A stretch of 64,000 nucleotides of DNA from Astragalus membranaceus (Eukaryota > Streptophyta > Magnoliopsida > Fabales > Fabaceae), in contig CM076849.1 in assembly GCA_039519185.1 (NCBI GenBank), positions 115,883,806 to 115,947,805 on the forward strand. Direction: 5' to 3'. Below, one piece after another: positions 23,108 to 34,618 of the stretch; position 1 is the first letter of the stretch, and every line of letters begins with the position of its first letter. Below the pieces are notes generated by a model. That model saw only the letters and a program-made list of their open reading frames with translations, was not told the DNA's origin and ran no database searches. A program made the position numbers and the translations under genes.

Positions 23108-26100
23108 ATGGATCGTAGTTGGATGCAAAGTAATAAGTTGAGTGATGAGTATGCGAACGGGGTGGAAGAGTTTTTAAAGTTTGCTCAAACAAACCTTGAA
23201 AGTTGTGGTGGAATTTTGGTTTGTCCTTGTGTTAATTGTGTGAACCTAACACCACAACCCGCTGAAACGATTAAAGATCATCTTCTTGTTGATGGGATTT
23301 GTCGTGCTTATACAACGTGGACATGGCATGGTGAGAAGTTAGATATCCCAATTGTGTCGGAAAGAGAGAATTTCGTAGATGCAAATATGGATGACCGAAT
23401 GGAAGACATGATACGTGATATTGGTCCGGAATCTTTTAAGCAAGCACATGCCTATGATACTTTGTGCAAAGATAAAGAAGAGCCTTTGTATTTAGGATGT
23501 ACAAAACACACGCGATTGTCTGCGGTGATAAAGTTGTTCAACCTAAAGGCAATAAATGGGTGGACTGATAAGAGTTTCACCGAGTTGCTGGAGTTGTTGA
23601 AAGACATGCTTCCAGAAGGTAACACATTACCGTGTCGTACGTACGAAGCGAAGAAAGTTTTGTGTCCGATGGGTGTTGAGTATAGAAAAATACATGCATG
23701 CCCCAATGATTGCATATTGTATCGGAATGATTTTGAGAAGCTGCATAAGTGCCCTGTGTGTAATAGATCGCGCTACAAAGTAAAGTCTGGTGAATCTAGT
23801 TGTGATGGCGACGACACAAAGGGCTCTCCAGTGAAGGTGTTATGATATCTTCCGATAATTCCCAGATTCAAACGCTTGTTTGTTAATGCAAAGGACGCAA
23901 AGAACATTAGATGGCATGCAGATGAGAGGAAATGTGACGGACAACTTCGTCATCCGGCTGATTCTCTACAATGGAAGAACATTGATATTTTGTTTCCGGA
24001 TTTTGGTGCTGAACCAAGAAATCTTAGGCTCGCACTTGCTTCGGATGGGATGAACCCATATGGTAACTTAAGTACGAATCATAGCTCCTGGCCCGTTCTC
24101 CTTATAATTTACAACCTATCTCCGTGGTTGTGCATGAAGCGTAAGTATGTTATGTTATCCATGATGATTTCGGGCCCAAAACAACCAGGAAATGACATAG
24201 ATGTTTACCTTAGTCCGTTGGTTGAAGACTTGAGAAAAATGTGGGATGAGGGCGTGGATGTGTTTGACGGTTATTCCAATGAAACTTTCAAGCTGCGGGC
24301 GATGTTATTTTGTACGATCAATGACTTTCCAGCATACGGGAACTTGTCTGGATATAGTGTTAAGGGACATAAAGCTTGTCCTATTTGTGCAGAAAACACG
24401 TGCTACCATCAGCTGAAACATGGAAAGAAGACTGTATACCTTGGGCACCGGAGATTTCTCAAACGTAATCACTCGTATCGTAGGTTGAAAAATGCTTTTA
24501 ATGGGTGCCAAGAGAATGAATCTGCTTCGAATGTCTTGAGTGGAGAAGAAGTCTACCAAGTGGTTAAGGACATCAAAGTTGTATTTGGCAAAAAGCAGAA
24601 GCAGCTCAATGAAAAAAGCAAGTGGAAGAAGAGGTCAGTGTTCTTTGATCTTCCGTATTGGTCTAGTCTTTATGTGAGACACTGCCTTGATTTCATGCAT
24701 GTTGAGAAAAACGTTTGTGATAGTGTTATCGGGACGCTTCTCAACATTAAAGGCCAAACAAAGGATGGTATAAATTCTCGTTTAGATTTGCGTGAAATGG
24801 GCATTAGAGAGCAATTACATCCAGAGCCAAAAGGTAAACGTACATATTTGCCCCCAGCATGTTATACATTGTCAAAAAAAGAGAAAATAAACTTGTGTGA
24901 GTGTCTACATGGAATCAAAGTTCCACAAGGTTACTCTTCAAATTTTAAGAGGCTTGTGTCAATGAAAGATCTCAAATTAGTTGGCTTAAAGTCTCATGAC
25001 TGTCACGTGTTGATGCAACAACTACTACCAGTGGCTATTCGTGGCATCTTGCCAAAAAGTGTTCGACATGCCATAACTAGGTTGTGTTTATTCTTTAATG
25101 ATATATGTGTCAAAGTCATTGACCCTCAAAAATTGGATGAGTTGGAAAACGAGGCTGCTATTATCTTGTGTCAATTGGAGATGTATTTTCCTCCCTCTTT
25201 TTTTGATATCATGGTGCATTTAATTGTTCATCTAGTGAGAGAGATTAGACTGTGTGGCCCTATTTATTTAAGGTGGATGTACCCAGTTGAACGATACATG
25301 AAGATTTTGAAAGGTTACGTGAAAAATCAATATCGTCCCGAAGCATCTATTGTTGAAAGGTATGTCACTGAAGAAGCTATTGAGTTTTGTTCAGATTATT
25401 TGGCAGGAGCAAAACCTGTAGGGCTTCCAAAGTCTCGTCATACAGGGAGGTGTCAAGGTAAGGGTACACGAGGTCGAAGAGTTAAGAGTATTGATCGAGC
25501 GGAAATGTTGCAAGCACATATGTACGTATTGATTAACACCGATGAGGTATTACCTTATTTAGCTACTCATGAAAAGATTGTCAAGGCCCAAAATCCTCAC
25601 ATGAATCAAATAGAGTTGTTGAAAGAGCACAACAAGACATTCCCAACCTGGTTTAAAGAGAATATTATGAAGGATAATAGTGCTTCTGATACATTAAAGT
25701 GGCTAGCATATGAACCTAAATTTGAGGTCTTGTGTTGGTCTGGGTACGATATAAATAATTTTTCATTTTGTACAAAGTCACAAGATGATAAGAGCATTGG
25801 GCAAAATAGTGGGGTTATGGTCATGGCTTCTTCAATGCACTTCTCTACTTCAAAGGATAAAAACCCTATTCTCGCATCAATTGCTTACTTTGGGGTCATT
25901 GAAGATATTTGGGAGCTCGATTACTGTAAATTTAAAGTGGCTCTTTTTAAATGTAAGTGGGTTAACAGTAAAAGTGGTGTACAAACCGATGAGTTAGGAT
26001 TTACATTGGTGGACCTCGACAAGGTAGGTTATAAGGATGAGCCTTTCATCATGGCTGACCAAGCAAAACAAGTTTTTTTTGTCCATGATCCTTCTAACAA

Positions 26101-26293
26101 AAAATGGTCGGTAGTCCTACAAGGAAGAATCATAAATGGTAATGATGAAGATGGAGATTCATCCCTTGAAATTTCTGAGACTCCTTCTTTCACTACACAA
26201 ATGCCTACATTTGTTCAGGACAATGATGTGGATGGTGTACACGCGACTCGTGATGATCATAATGAAGGAATATGGGAAGATGTTTTAATTTGA
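23108..26293 (+). pseudogene. TNP2-type CACTA transposase with one in-frame stop
   Basis: It encodes the large transposase that recognises CACTA termini and performs cut-and-paste. The frame would give 1061 residues but has a single TGA at 23843-23845 (codon 246), in the place where relatives read KVL-x-YLPIIPRFKRL. The x position is usually Trp or Arg, both one base from TGA. Visible parts are the transposase-associated domain with CPC (residues 1-75), the YLGCTKHTRLS block, TNP2 (PF02992, about 255-470), DUF4218 (about 640-790; LKSHDCHVLMQQLLP, FPPSFFDIMVHL) and DUF4216 (about 890-1000). No introns are needed. It lies about 4.7 kb inside the left terminus, with the TnpA/Ulp1-like gene 146 bp downstream. 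Confidence 0.93.
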
Positions 26294-26439
26294 CCCTAGA
26301 AAGAAATTATAGGTACATGTAGGTTATTTAATCATTTTTAATAAGTGCTTGTCATTTTTGATACAAGTGTTTGTCATATTTGATATAAGTGTTTTTTTAT
26401 CTATTGACATTTTTGCTTTGTTTTGTTTAAACAGGAATC

Positions 26440-26716
26440 ATGGGTGATTCATCTACCGACCCCCCAACAAAGAAGAGGACTAGACGTGCAACAACATTAC
26501 AACAATTTACGTCAAGACGGCCGACAGGTTATAGGTTCCCGCTTGAATTTGATCAAGTTACCCGAAAGCCTTTGGGTGAATTCGCTACCAAATTTAAGAG
26601 TTATGTGGCTATGCTAGCACGAAACAAGGCAAGCATATTAGCGGAAACTTGGGGAGATGTGAATGGCCTGGTCAAGAGCTTGATCTGGCAGGATATCTTG
26701 GTATTAACTTTTATCA

Positions 26717-26762
<46 letters not shown>

Positions 26763-29700
26763 TGTTAATATATTTTATTACTTTAAAGGTTATTAATTAC
26801 TAACAATGTCTTCTTTTTTGTACATAAGCAAACATTTGACATTCCTAATGACGAGAAGTTGAAGAATCATTGGATTTCGTATGCCGGTGAACGTTGGACG
26901 CAGTTTAAGGCAACACTCACTAGGGATTATGTCTTTGGCTCTGGAGACAAACAGGGTAACACTACTCCATTTGAGAAATACAGTTGCATAACAACTGAAA
27001 CCTGGGAGTTGTTCGTAAAGAGTCGCATGGAAGAAAAGTTTCTGGTAAGTAGTTAGTAATAGTAGTTAGTAATTGTCAGTGCTATTATTACTGCAGTAAA
27101 ATAAAACTGCTATTACTGCTTTTTTGTTTTAAAAAAAAGAAACTGCTATGAATTTTAATTTATCTTAGTATTTGGAAGTTTGAAGGGTAATTTAAAGTTC
27201 TAATTATCTTACTTGTGCTATTTTATATGCATATATATATATATATATATATATGATTTATAAGTATATATAAATATAAGTATAGATATTTAATTCAGAG
27301 TAACAAGTTGCTTTAAACAAGTGAAGTATTCGTATGATCGATTGTATTTTCATTCTCAGCATTTCAATTTTTTGGACCAATGTCTTCACAAATTAAGCTC
27401 ATTACCATTTAGTTTCAGAATTTTTGGTAGTTGTTAGGTTCAATTTCAGAATTTTTTATTTGTTTTGTCTTTTCGGTGATGAATGTTGTGTTTGAAATTG
27501 AACCTTTTTTTGCTGCTAAGTATGTGATTATTTGAAGCTGAAGGGGGGATGATCGTTTTTACCGTCAATTGGAAGTGGTACAGACTAAGTACTAGTAGTG
27601 TTAGTTCTTTTATATTTTGCGATGCACATATTATCACTTTGCATTATGCACTTCTGTCTGGGGAAATCTCCTTTTTGTGTCTCATTCACCCCTCCCAACC
27701 AAAGCCTTAATGTCACTAGAAAACAAATTGGATATAAATTGCTGGTTTCTGTTTTCAAATATTATTGAAGTGTGGAGAGAATTTGTCTGGGGAGCTGTTG
27801 CGGGTGCTTTTGGGGAAGGAATGATGCATCCGGTTGATACCATTATCTTAATATTACGATTACTGTTACGATTTGATGGATACTAATGATATTTTCTATC
27901 AATTAAGTCTATAGATATTGATATTTATTGATAGGCTTTTGATTATTTTTGTTTTTTTTGCAGTTTTTTATATGTATATTAGTATCTATATTGGTTTGTT
28001 ATTTGTGACAGAGTAAAAGAGAAAGGGCCAAAGAAATTCAGTCCAAAAATCACTTCTACCACACAACCTCTCGTGGTGGCTATGATATGGCTAAGGCCAA
28101 GTGGGAGAACACCTATGTGGAAGCTAGGCGTGAGGAGGCAGGTGATCCAGGCTTAGTAATAGAGCCTCCACCTCCTCCACGTCATGAGTTATTTAAGTTG
28201 GCCCATCAAAGAAAATCAGGATCTTTTACAACAAATGAGTCTGCTTCTGTTGCTTCGAAAATTGTAAGTTAAAACTTCTATTCAAACACGAATGCCTTAC
28301 GAAATACAATTTAGAATATTGCCTAAAGTGAATGTGGTTTTTGTTATAGGATGAGCTAGCTGATCAAGCCACATATGGAAGTTTTGTTCCACATGGACGT
28401 CAAGATATCTTAACTGCAGCCATTGGAAAACCTGATCATCCTGGTCGTGTGCGTGCAGCTGGTAGAGGGGTGGGTCTTGCAGTATACTTTGGACGTGCTT
28501 CAAAGACTAACTCCACCTCATCTACTGAGAAATTCGCTGCCATGAGGCAAGAGTTGTGGGACGAGTTCAAACAAGAATTGGAAAATAAGTACAAAGATTT
28601 GAAGCAAGAGTTGAGGGAGGAGTTAAACCAAATTGATTCAGAGAAGTTGGCTGCCATGAATTCTACGAAGAATACAATTGGTTCTAAAGCTAGTTGTTCA
28701 CCATCCCATGTGGAGGAGCCGCTCAAGAATGATTGGTTGAGAGAGTTGTATATTGCATCTTATGACATGACAGAAAATATTAAGTTCGACTTGGACCATG
28801 AACCCCAAGAACATTTCTACATTGGATCCAAGGAAATTGTAGATATGGCTAAAGGTGTTGCTGATCTTGAGTTGAGCCATTTGGGAATATGGTGCACGTA
28901 AGTATATATTAGTTATTTGTAAAACTTATTCCTAAATACTTTCTAGTACAATTATTGAATAATTTGTTTTCAATATTTTAGGTATTTGCATCGCCAATGT
29001 ATAGAAAGGGAGATTAGTGATGTGTATGGATTTTTAGATCCATACAAAGTTTGTGGTAGTTATGGCCACAAAGTAGAGGCCATCCAAACATATATCCAGA
29101 AAAAGCTAATTGACCAGGACAAAACATGCTTTCTAGCGCCATATTTGATGAAGTAAAGTATCAATTGTCTAAAAGTATAGTGTATCTATTCTTTGTTTGA
29201 TTATGATTTAATTATTGTTGTCTAATTTTGCAGGAATCATTGGCAGTTGTTTGTAATTTGTCCTACTGTTAATACAGTTGTTTGGATGTGTTCGCTTCAT
29301 AATCCTCCAGATGAGGACTTAGTTGGAATAGTTGAGAAGTATGTTTTTCTTTTTCTAATGGTCATAATTCTGTGATTTAATTTACTTTAGACTTATAACT
29401 TTCTATTTATATTGTTACCACAGAGCTTTGGATGTATACAACAGGATGAAAGGTCGTAAAAAACCAAAGCCTCAATGGGTGACACCTAAAGTAAGTTTTT
29501 TTTTATCATAACATCTTGGATCTATAATTTTCCCACTACATTTAGTTCTATCATTTAGTTTAGGCTGATAGATTCAAACCCAGAATTTAGAACCAGAGCA
29601 GTCCTACTGCTCCTTCCAATCCTAAGCCAAAACAGTGAATGGTACAGAATTGTCGCTTGCATCTTAGCTTGCAAATAGAACATGTAGCAAAAATGGTTAG

Positions 29701-31638
29701 GACCATTTCATGAAACAAAATAGGCTGGAATAAATGGATAGAAAAGCTGCTAAAAAATGGATAGCAGGGACAAAAGAAAGCAAACTCAAAAACTCAAATG
29801 AAGGAATTAATAATGCATTATAAACATTATAATCTTGACAGCAGGATACTTGCCTTAGCAAACCATTTATATTATAAGATTTGAGTTTTCAATAACTTAC
29901 TCAAATATACTGCAATTTAAAGCTAGACCAATGGACGTACAAACACCAATGTAAAGTAATCGCCAATAAGTGCTTTCAAAATACACCTAAAAAAACAAAA
30001 GAAAATGCCCCCACACCTAAGCTGTTAATAGATCAAACAAAATCCTAAGAAACAGGACCAACATATGGTGCATCATGGATCTGGCAAAATTGGGCAGTCC
30101 CTAAAACTACATGACAGCAACTCAGCAAGCATAGGCTAAAACATCACAGTGCACTCCATTCCTTATATTGTGCCTCTATGGGCACCACTTGCAAAATAAA
30201 ATTAGGGAGGAATGAGAGACGGATATGAAAATTGTAACTAATCTTAGTCAGTTGGACAGTTAGTGAATAAGTAGACTGAGAGAGGAATGAGAGACGGATA
30301 TGAAAATTGAGTCAAAACTGGGAGAGTTGACGCCACTCTGCCTATTGTACATGTGTTTGTACATCTCTTCTTGATGTATCTCTTGCACCGCCTTCAGGTA
30401 AAGACACTCTGCTGATACCTTTAGGATGTAATGGATGATTGGATTCAGAAATGTGAAAAATGAAATTCTGTTTCATTGAGTTCACTGCATCTGAAAAATG
30501 AAATTCTGTTTCATTGTATTATGTAAAAGGATTTATTGATTGCTGATTCTGGAGTTGAACTTTATGCATGCATGAATCTTGCAAGGATGCTTGGTGACAA
30601 ATTCCTAAAACAGCAGGATTCTCGTTTCAGTTCAGAACCTTATATAAGCGAGGCCGTCCATATTGACAAAGCAAGCCAGGCTTTTGCCATTCTAACAATA
30701 TACCCCAAAATATTTAACTTGCAAACAATATTAACAGATACCTCCCTAACTTGCAAATATAAACAGATACCTCCCTAACTCTTGTAGTACTCAATATACC
30801 CCAAAATACAAATTCAAAGTGGCACACTGATCTCGTGGGGGGGACTGTTAGAGAATGTAAATAGCAGTTAATTAGGTGTATCATTTTAGTTAGAATCTGT
30901 TATTCTGTTATGTCAGTTGGATCTGTTATAACAGTTTGTGTAACTGTCAAACTGAATTCTGTTAGCAGACTTGCATATAGCTGCTATATATATTGTATCT
31001 CTGTGTAATCTCAAATCATCAATCAGAAAAATATCAGTTTACATTTTCTTCAATATGTTCAGTTTTAAGTTTTAGGGTATATGCCAATGCCATATACTTT
31101 CAACTTTGAATTCACCACTTTATGCATTGATTTCTTTAAGCTAGTTAATGATCACAACATCTTGCATCTATAATTTTCCCACTACAGTGAAAAGCATAAA
31201 TTTAAAAATAATTATCTCTGCAACAACTTGTTGATGTGGACCTCTAGTTTTCCTAATTGTACAATACCTTCTATTTAATTCAGTCAATTGTATTCAATTT
31301 TGATATTTGATATTCATTTGTAGGTGGCAAAACAAAATGATGGATATTCTTGTGGCTATTATGTGATGATAAATATGATGACTATCGTCTCCACAACTAT
31401 CACTAACAATTGGAAAAAGGTACTTGAATTTTTCAACTTTTAAGCTGATTAATTATTATTGAGTAGATATTAGATTAACTCATGATAAATATGATGATTA
31501 TAGGTATTCAATACGACTCGTCCGTTCACATTGGAAGAATTGAAGCACATTAGACAAGTTTGGGCGGAGTTCTTTCTAAGGTTGTATGCGGAGCGTATGC
31601 CAATTGGAAAGGAAGAAAGAAGAAACAAACTTAAGTGA
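26440..31638 (+). CDS. TnpA-like region fused to an Ulp1-type (C48) protease domain, CACTA accessory gene
   Basis: Nine exons can be joined with GT-AG sites and no frame break: 26440-26700, 26829-27044, 28012-28263, 28350-28897, 28982-29152, 29234-29338, 29424-29490, 31324-31419 and 31504-31638, giving 616 residues. The N-terminal half resembles TnpA-like Ptta/En/Spm proteins (PF03004), ending in GKPDHPGRVRAAGRG. A charged coiled coil lies at about 297-345. The C-terminal part is an Ulp1-like fold with His485 (KNHWQLFVICP), Gln544 and Cys550 (KQNDGYSCGYY). The catalytic Asp position, usually in WLDSL, reads WMCSL, so the triad may be impaired. The ATG at 26440 opens the first exon. Proteins of this family may act on SUMO-like modifiers or assist transposition; this is inference. 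Introns 2 and 7 hold foreign sequence. Confidence 0.8.
26719..26760. repeat. (AT)n microsatellite in intron 1
   Basis: About 21 AT units inside the first intron of the TnpA/Ulp1-like gene. Confidence 0.95.
27770..27850 (+). pseudogene. captured mitochondrial carrier fragment within an intron
   Basis: The plus strand reads VWREFVWGAVAGAFGEGMMH, then PVDTI. The pattern G-x-AGAFGEG-x-HPVDT is the start of a solute carrier repeat (PX[DE]xx[KR] motif, here PVDTII with the basic residue lost) of plant mitochondrial carriers. The sequence diverges right after. It lies in intron 2 of the TnpA/Ulp1-like gene and is not part of its reading frame. Confidence 0.7.
29491..31323 (+). other. expanded intron 7 of the TnpA/Ulp1-like gene
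   Basis: This 1.8-kb intron holds non-CACTA material. Two copies of a roughly 30-bp sequence containing ATCTATAATTTTCCCACTAC flank it at about 29518-29541 and 31166-31187. Inside are a repeated GAATGAGAGACGGATATG block (about 30211 and 30286), an unidentified open segment (30536-30700, reading GVELYACMNLARMLGDKFLK) and a copia-like LTR piece. Confidence 0.6.
30829..31060 (+). repeat. probable copia LTR piece with purine tract
   Basis: CGTGGGGGGGAC is directly followed by TGTTAGAGAATG at 30846, the usual arrangement of a polypurine tract and 3' LTR start in copia elements. The sequence then continues in LTR style (repeated CTGTTA motifs, CTGCTATATATATTG near 30990). No clear LTR end was found, so it is probably truncated. 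Confidence 0.45.
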
Positions 31639-32004
31639 AATTGTAGTTGGAATATGAAGTTGCTGTACCTTGTTTTTTTGCATAGATAAAAGTGGATGGA
31701 CACATTAGCGTACAATGGTTACATTAGCGTACAATACATTTTGGTATATTATTAGAATATGAAGTTGTGTACCTTGTTTTTTTGCATAGATAAAAGTGTA
31801 GTACATTAACATACATTTTGGTATGAAATTGAAGAGCTTAACTCTATATTTAAGTGTAGAATCCTCTTGGCTGTGCTGAAACAAACCCAGGAAAAAAAGT
31901 CCTCTTCGCTGTGCTGAAACATACATTTAAGTGTATGAATCATCTTGAAGAGCTCTATTTGTATCTATAAGGAGAATTAAAAAAATTGAAATAAGCCCAG
32001 AAAA

Positions 32005-32413
32005 AAAGACACATTTAAAGTCGGACGTTTATGTCAACCGACTTTAAAATAACACTTATAAAGTCGGAGTTGAGGAAAAACCGACTTTAAATGTATTCAA
32101 CAGAGGTCAGTGTCGCAGGAATCAGATCATAATTAAAGTCGGACTCATCACTACTCCGACTTAAAAACGTAGTTTTAAAGTCGGACCACAATCCGACTTT
32201 AAAAGTCTTAAACATGCGACTTTGAAGGTTTTCCACAGGCCATAATTAAAGTCGGACGCACTAATAATCCGACTTAAAATCTTACTTTTAAAGTCGGACC
32301 TTGGTCCGACTTTAAAAAATCATACTTTTAAAGTCCCCTTGATAGAAGTCGGGTGAATGTCCGACTTTAAATGCCCAAAATGTCCGACTTTGAATCCCCA
32401 TTTTCCACTAGTG
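32005..32413. repeat. subterminal repeat array and right end of the inner CACTA
   Basis: At least ten copies of AAAGTCGGAC/GTCCGACTTT occur in both orientations, ending in CCACTAGTG at 32413. The same motif lies inside the left end at 18410-18540. Such arrays bind the TnpA-like protein in characterised CACTA elements. Confidence 0.9.
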
Positions 32414-32704
32414 AGTACAGCATAGGCAACCATTATTAACCATGTTAATGTCTTCACTCGCAGAAGAATGACATACCGAACCGAATAGTAACAAAAATCA
32501 TCAGATCGTTAATTACCTGAACAGAAAAGCAACAAATAGATCTCCTCGCGCAGTCCAGTCTCAGATCGTTAATAACCTGAACAGAAAAGCAACAAAAATC
32601 ATCAGATCTAAGGAAAAAACAACACAAATAACAGATACCGAACCGAATAGTAACCGATCGATCTTCTCTTTGGTAAAAAGATGAAGATGAACGTACCTAT
32701 GTTG

Positions 32705-32800
32705 CGATGCGTCAGATCCGATGCGAATCCTGCAACAAACGGACCTTCGAGTCGAGAACCTCGCCGTAGGCAGAGAAAGCTTTCTCAAGAGCTGCACTGT
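32705..32800 (-). pseudogene. captured RRM fragment (glycine-rich RNA-binding protein type)
   Basis: The minus strand reads ALEKAFSAYGEVLDSKV after SDSA, then loses the frame and reaches a GT donor (GTACGTTC). The segment matches the beta1-alpha1-beta2 part of an RRM as in plant glycine-rich RNA-binding proteins, where D-x-x-L-x-x-AF-x-x-x-G-x-V is typical. It lies in the right part of the outer CACTA and is far too short to be a gene. Confidence 0.6.
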
Positions 32801-32809
32801 CAGAGGAGA

Positions 32810-33070
32810 GGAGAGGCGAGATTGGGCTGATTTGGGAACGGTTTACGAACGAACGAAAACTAGAGCGTTGAGAGGAGCGAACGAATGAACGAAGAGTGAG
32901 AGGAGCGAACGAACGAAGAGCGTTGAGAGGAGCGAAGAGTGAGAGGAGCGAAGAGTGAGAGGAGAGAATGATCTCTGAGAATGAGAGTGTCTGAGAGTGA
33001 GAGTCTAGGGTTCGCGTATAGAGTGTGAGGCGTGAGAATAGAGAGTGTCTGAAAGTGAGAATGGAGAGTG
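32810..33070. repeat. degenerate GAGAGGAGCGAA / GAGAGTGTCTGA repeats
   Basis: Short purine-rich units (GAACGAACGAA, GAGAGGAGCGAA, GAGAGTGTCTGA) repeat imperfectly here, just inside the right subterminal region of the outer CACTA. Confidence 0.6.
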
Positions 33071-33870
33071 TCTGAATTTCTTTTTCTATTTTAGTACTTT
33101 AGAGGTCAGGCATGTATACGCCTGACTTCTAAAATACTTTAGAAGTCAGGCGTATACACGCCTGATTTCTAAAGTACTAAAATAGAAAAAAAGAATTTCA
33201 CCCTTAATTAAAAGTTTGCCACCGTGTCTACTTATGTAGTCAGGCGAATACACGTCTGACTTCTAAAGTCTAATTTTTTCCCTATTTGTTCACTTTAGAA
33301 GTCAGGCGTGTATCCGCTTGACTTTAAAACTCACGAGTTTTGCCTCTTAATTATAAGTATGCCACCGCGTCAACATATAAAGTCAGGCATCTGAGCGCCT
33401 GATTTTAAATGTCTAATTCTTTTCCTGATTTTGCACCAGTGACGCCTTTACCGATACTTACTATCAAATTCCCACATGGTCTTTCATCATGAATCACAAC
33501 ATAATATACCACATATATATACACATTTGAATCATATCATATTCAATAACATGACTTATAAGTAAGCCAACAAACCACATAAAGCACAATACTTATGTCA
33601 CCACTTTACAATCATTCAATCAATATTTCACAAAAACATATGCAACAAGCACATGGCAATCAACACACATACTATCAAGGTAATAGTTTAGATGTCCTTA
33701 CCTAAACGCTTTTCCTCCTCGTCGAATATTCGATCACGAATGCCTGCATTATCACGTAAACCCGGGTCTTCCTAAACTAGTGTCCACTAAGAAGGAAAAA
33801 TGGAGCCATGAACTCTTCCTTTCTACCCCCTCTCTTCACTTCGAGCAACCCAAAGAAGAGGGGATTACCT

Positions 33871-33880
33871 CTTATTTATA
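33871..33880 (-). promoter_or_regulatory. TATA box of the split gypsy LTR
   Basis: The minus strand reads TATAAATAAG after a G/C-rich stretch, in the LTR piece between the outer CACTA and the Helitron. It is a plausible U3/R promoter element for the minus-strand gypsy LTR. Confidence 0.45.
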
Positions 33881-34618
33881 GGCCAGGCTCGACCACTTGA
33901 AGGGAAAGGATAAGTATGAAAATATTTTGGTAAATCTTATTATTTAGGAAATAGCCGCCCACTCTAGAACCAACCTACTCTAAAACCAGCCTATCTACCA
34001 ATAGAAGTTTATATATTTTTGTTTATCTGATTTGTGTTCCTACCAAGTTGGCTGCCACCCACTGTTAAACCACGTGAGAATGTCTTGCAAGTTGGTTTTC
34101 TTTGTTTGCTATGTTTTGACTTTATCATCAAGAAATACACAGAAGAAGAATGGGTAAAGTGCATGCTTTGTTTCTTTTCACTAACATGCATGTGCATTCG
34201 TTTAGCATATAGTGCATTAACTAGTTACCCTTAAAAATAATTCATTAAGTCTTTCAAACTATCTACTTATCCTATGTATTGCCTTATCGATTAATATGTA
34301 ACGCGTTTAAAATACAAAAGATGCAAGAAATTATTTGTCAACATTTCTTCACCAATAAATTAGAATATTACTATAGTTGAGTCACATAAAAAATTAGACA
34401 CTCCCATTTCAAATTTGTTCAAAATCGGAAGTTGTTTTAAATTTTCACTTGCGGGTATATTTTACCCAATAGTCTAAAACAAGATAAAATTTCGTTAAGA
34501 TTTCTCGATGATATTGGAACTATTGTCTAATATTAATTAGTAGATTACTAATATACCACTTTCTTTTGTTTTAAATCAACACTTTTAAAAAAATACTTAC
34601 ACCAAATTTTCCTTATAA

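Larger units (their letters stand above)
18375..32413 (+). mobile_element. inner CACTA element (14 kb), TSD AGT
   Basis: The left end reads CACTAGTGTAAAAACAAG and the right end, reverse-complemented, CACTAGTGGAAAATGGGG. A perfect 3-bp duplication, AGT, lies at 18372-18374 and 32414-32416. Subterminal regions (18410-18540 and 32005-32400) repeat AAGTCGGAC/GTCCGACTT in both orientations. It carries a TNP2 transposase (one stop codon) and an intact TnpA/Ulp1-like gene, plus captured host fragments. It is inserted in the outer CACTA. Confidence 0.96.
12454..33441. mobile_element. outer CACTA element (21 kb with insertions), TSD ACG
   Basis: The left end reads CACTAGTGCAAAAAAGGG and the right end, reverse-complemented, CACTGGTGCAAAATCAGG. 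A perfect 3-bp duplication, ACG, lies at 12451-12453 and 33442-33444. Subterminal repeats of the type AAGTCAGGCG/AAGTCAAGC fill 12470-12890 and 33100-33415. Without the inner CACTA it is about 6.95 kb. No transposase of its own was found; it holds exon-like fragments of several host genes, so it looks like a non-autonomous gene-capturing CACTA. Confidence 0.93.
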
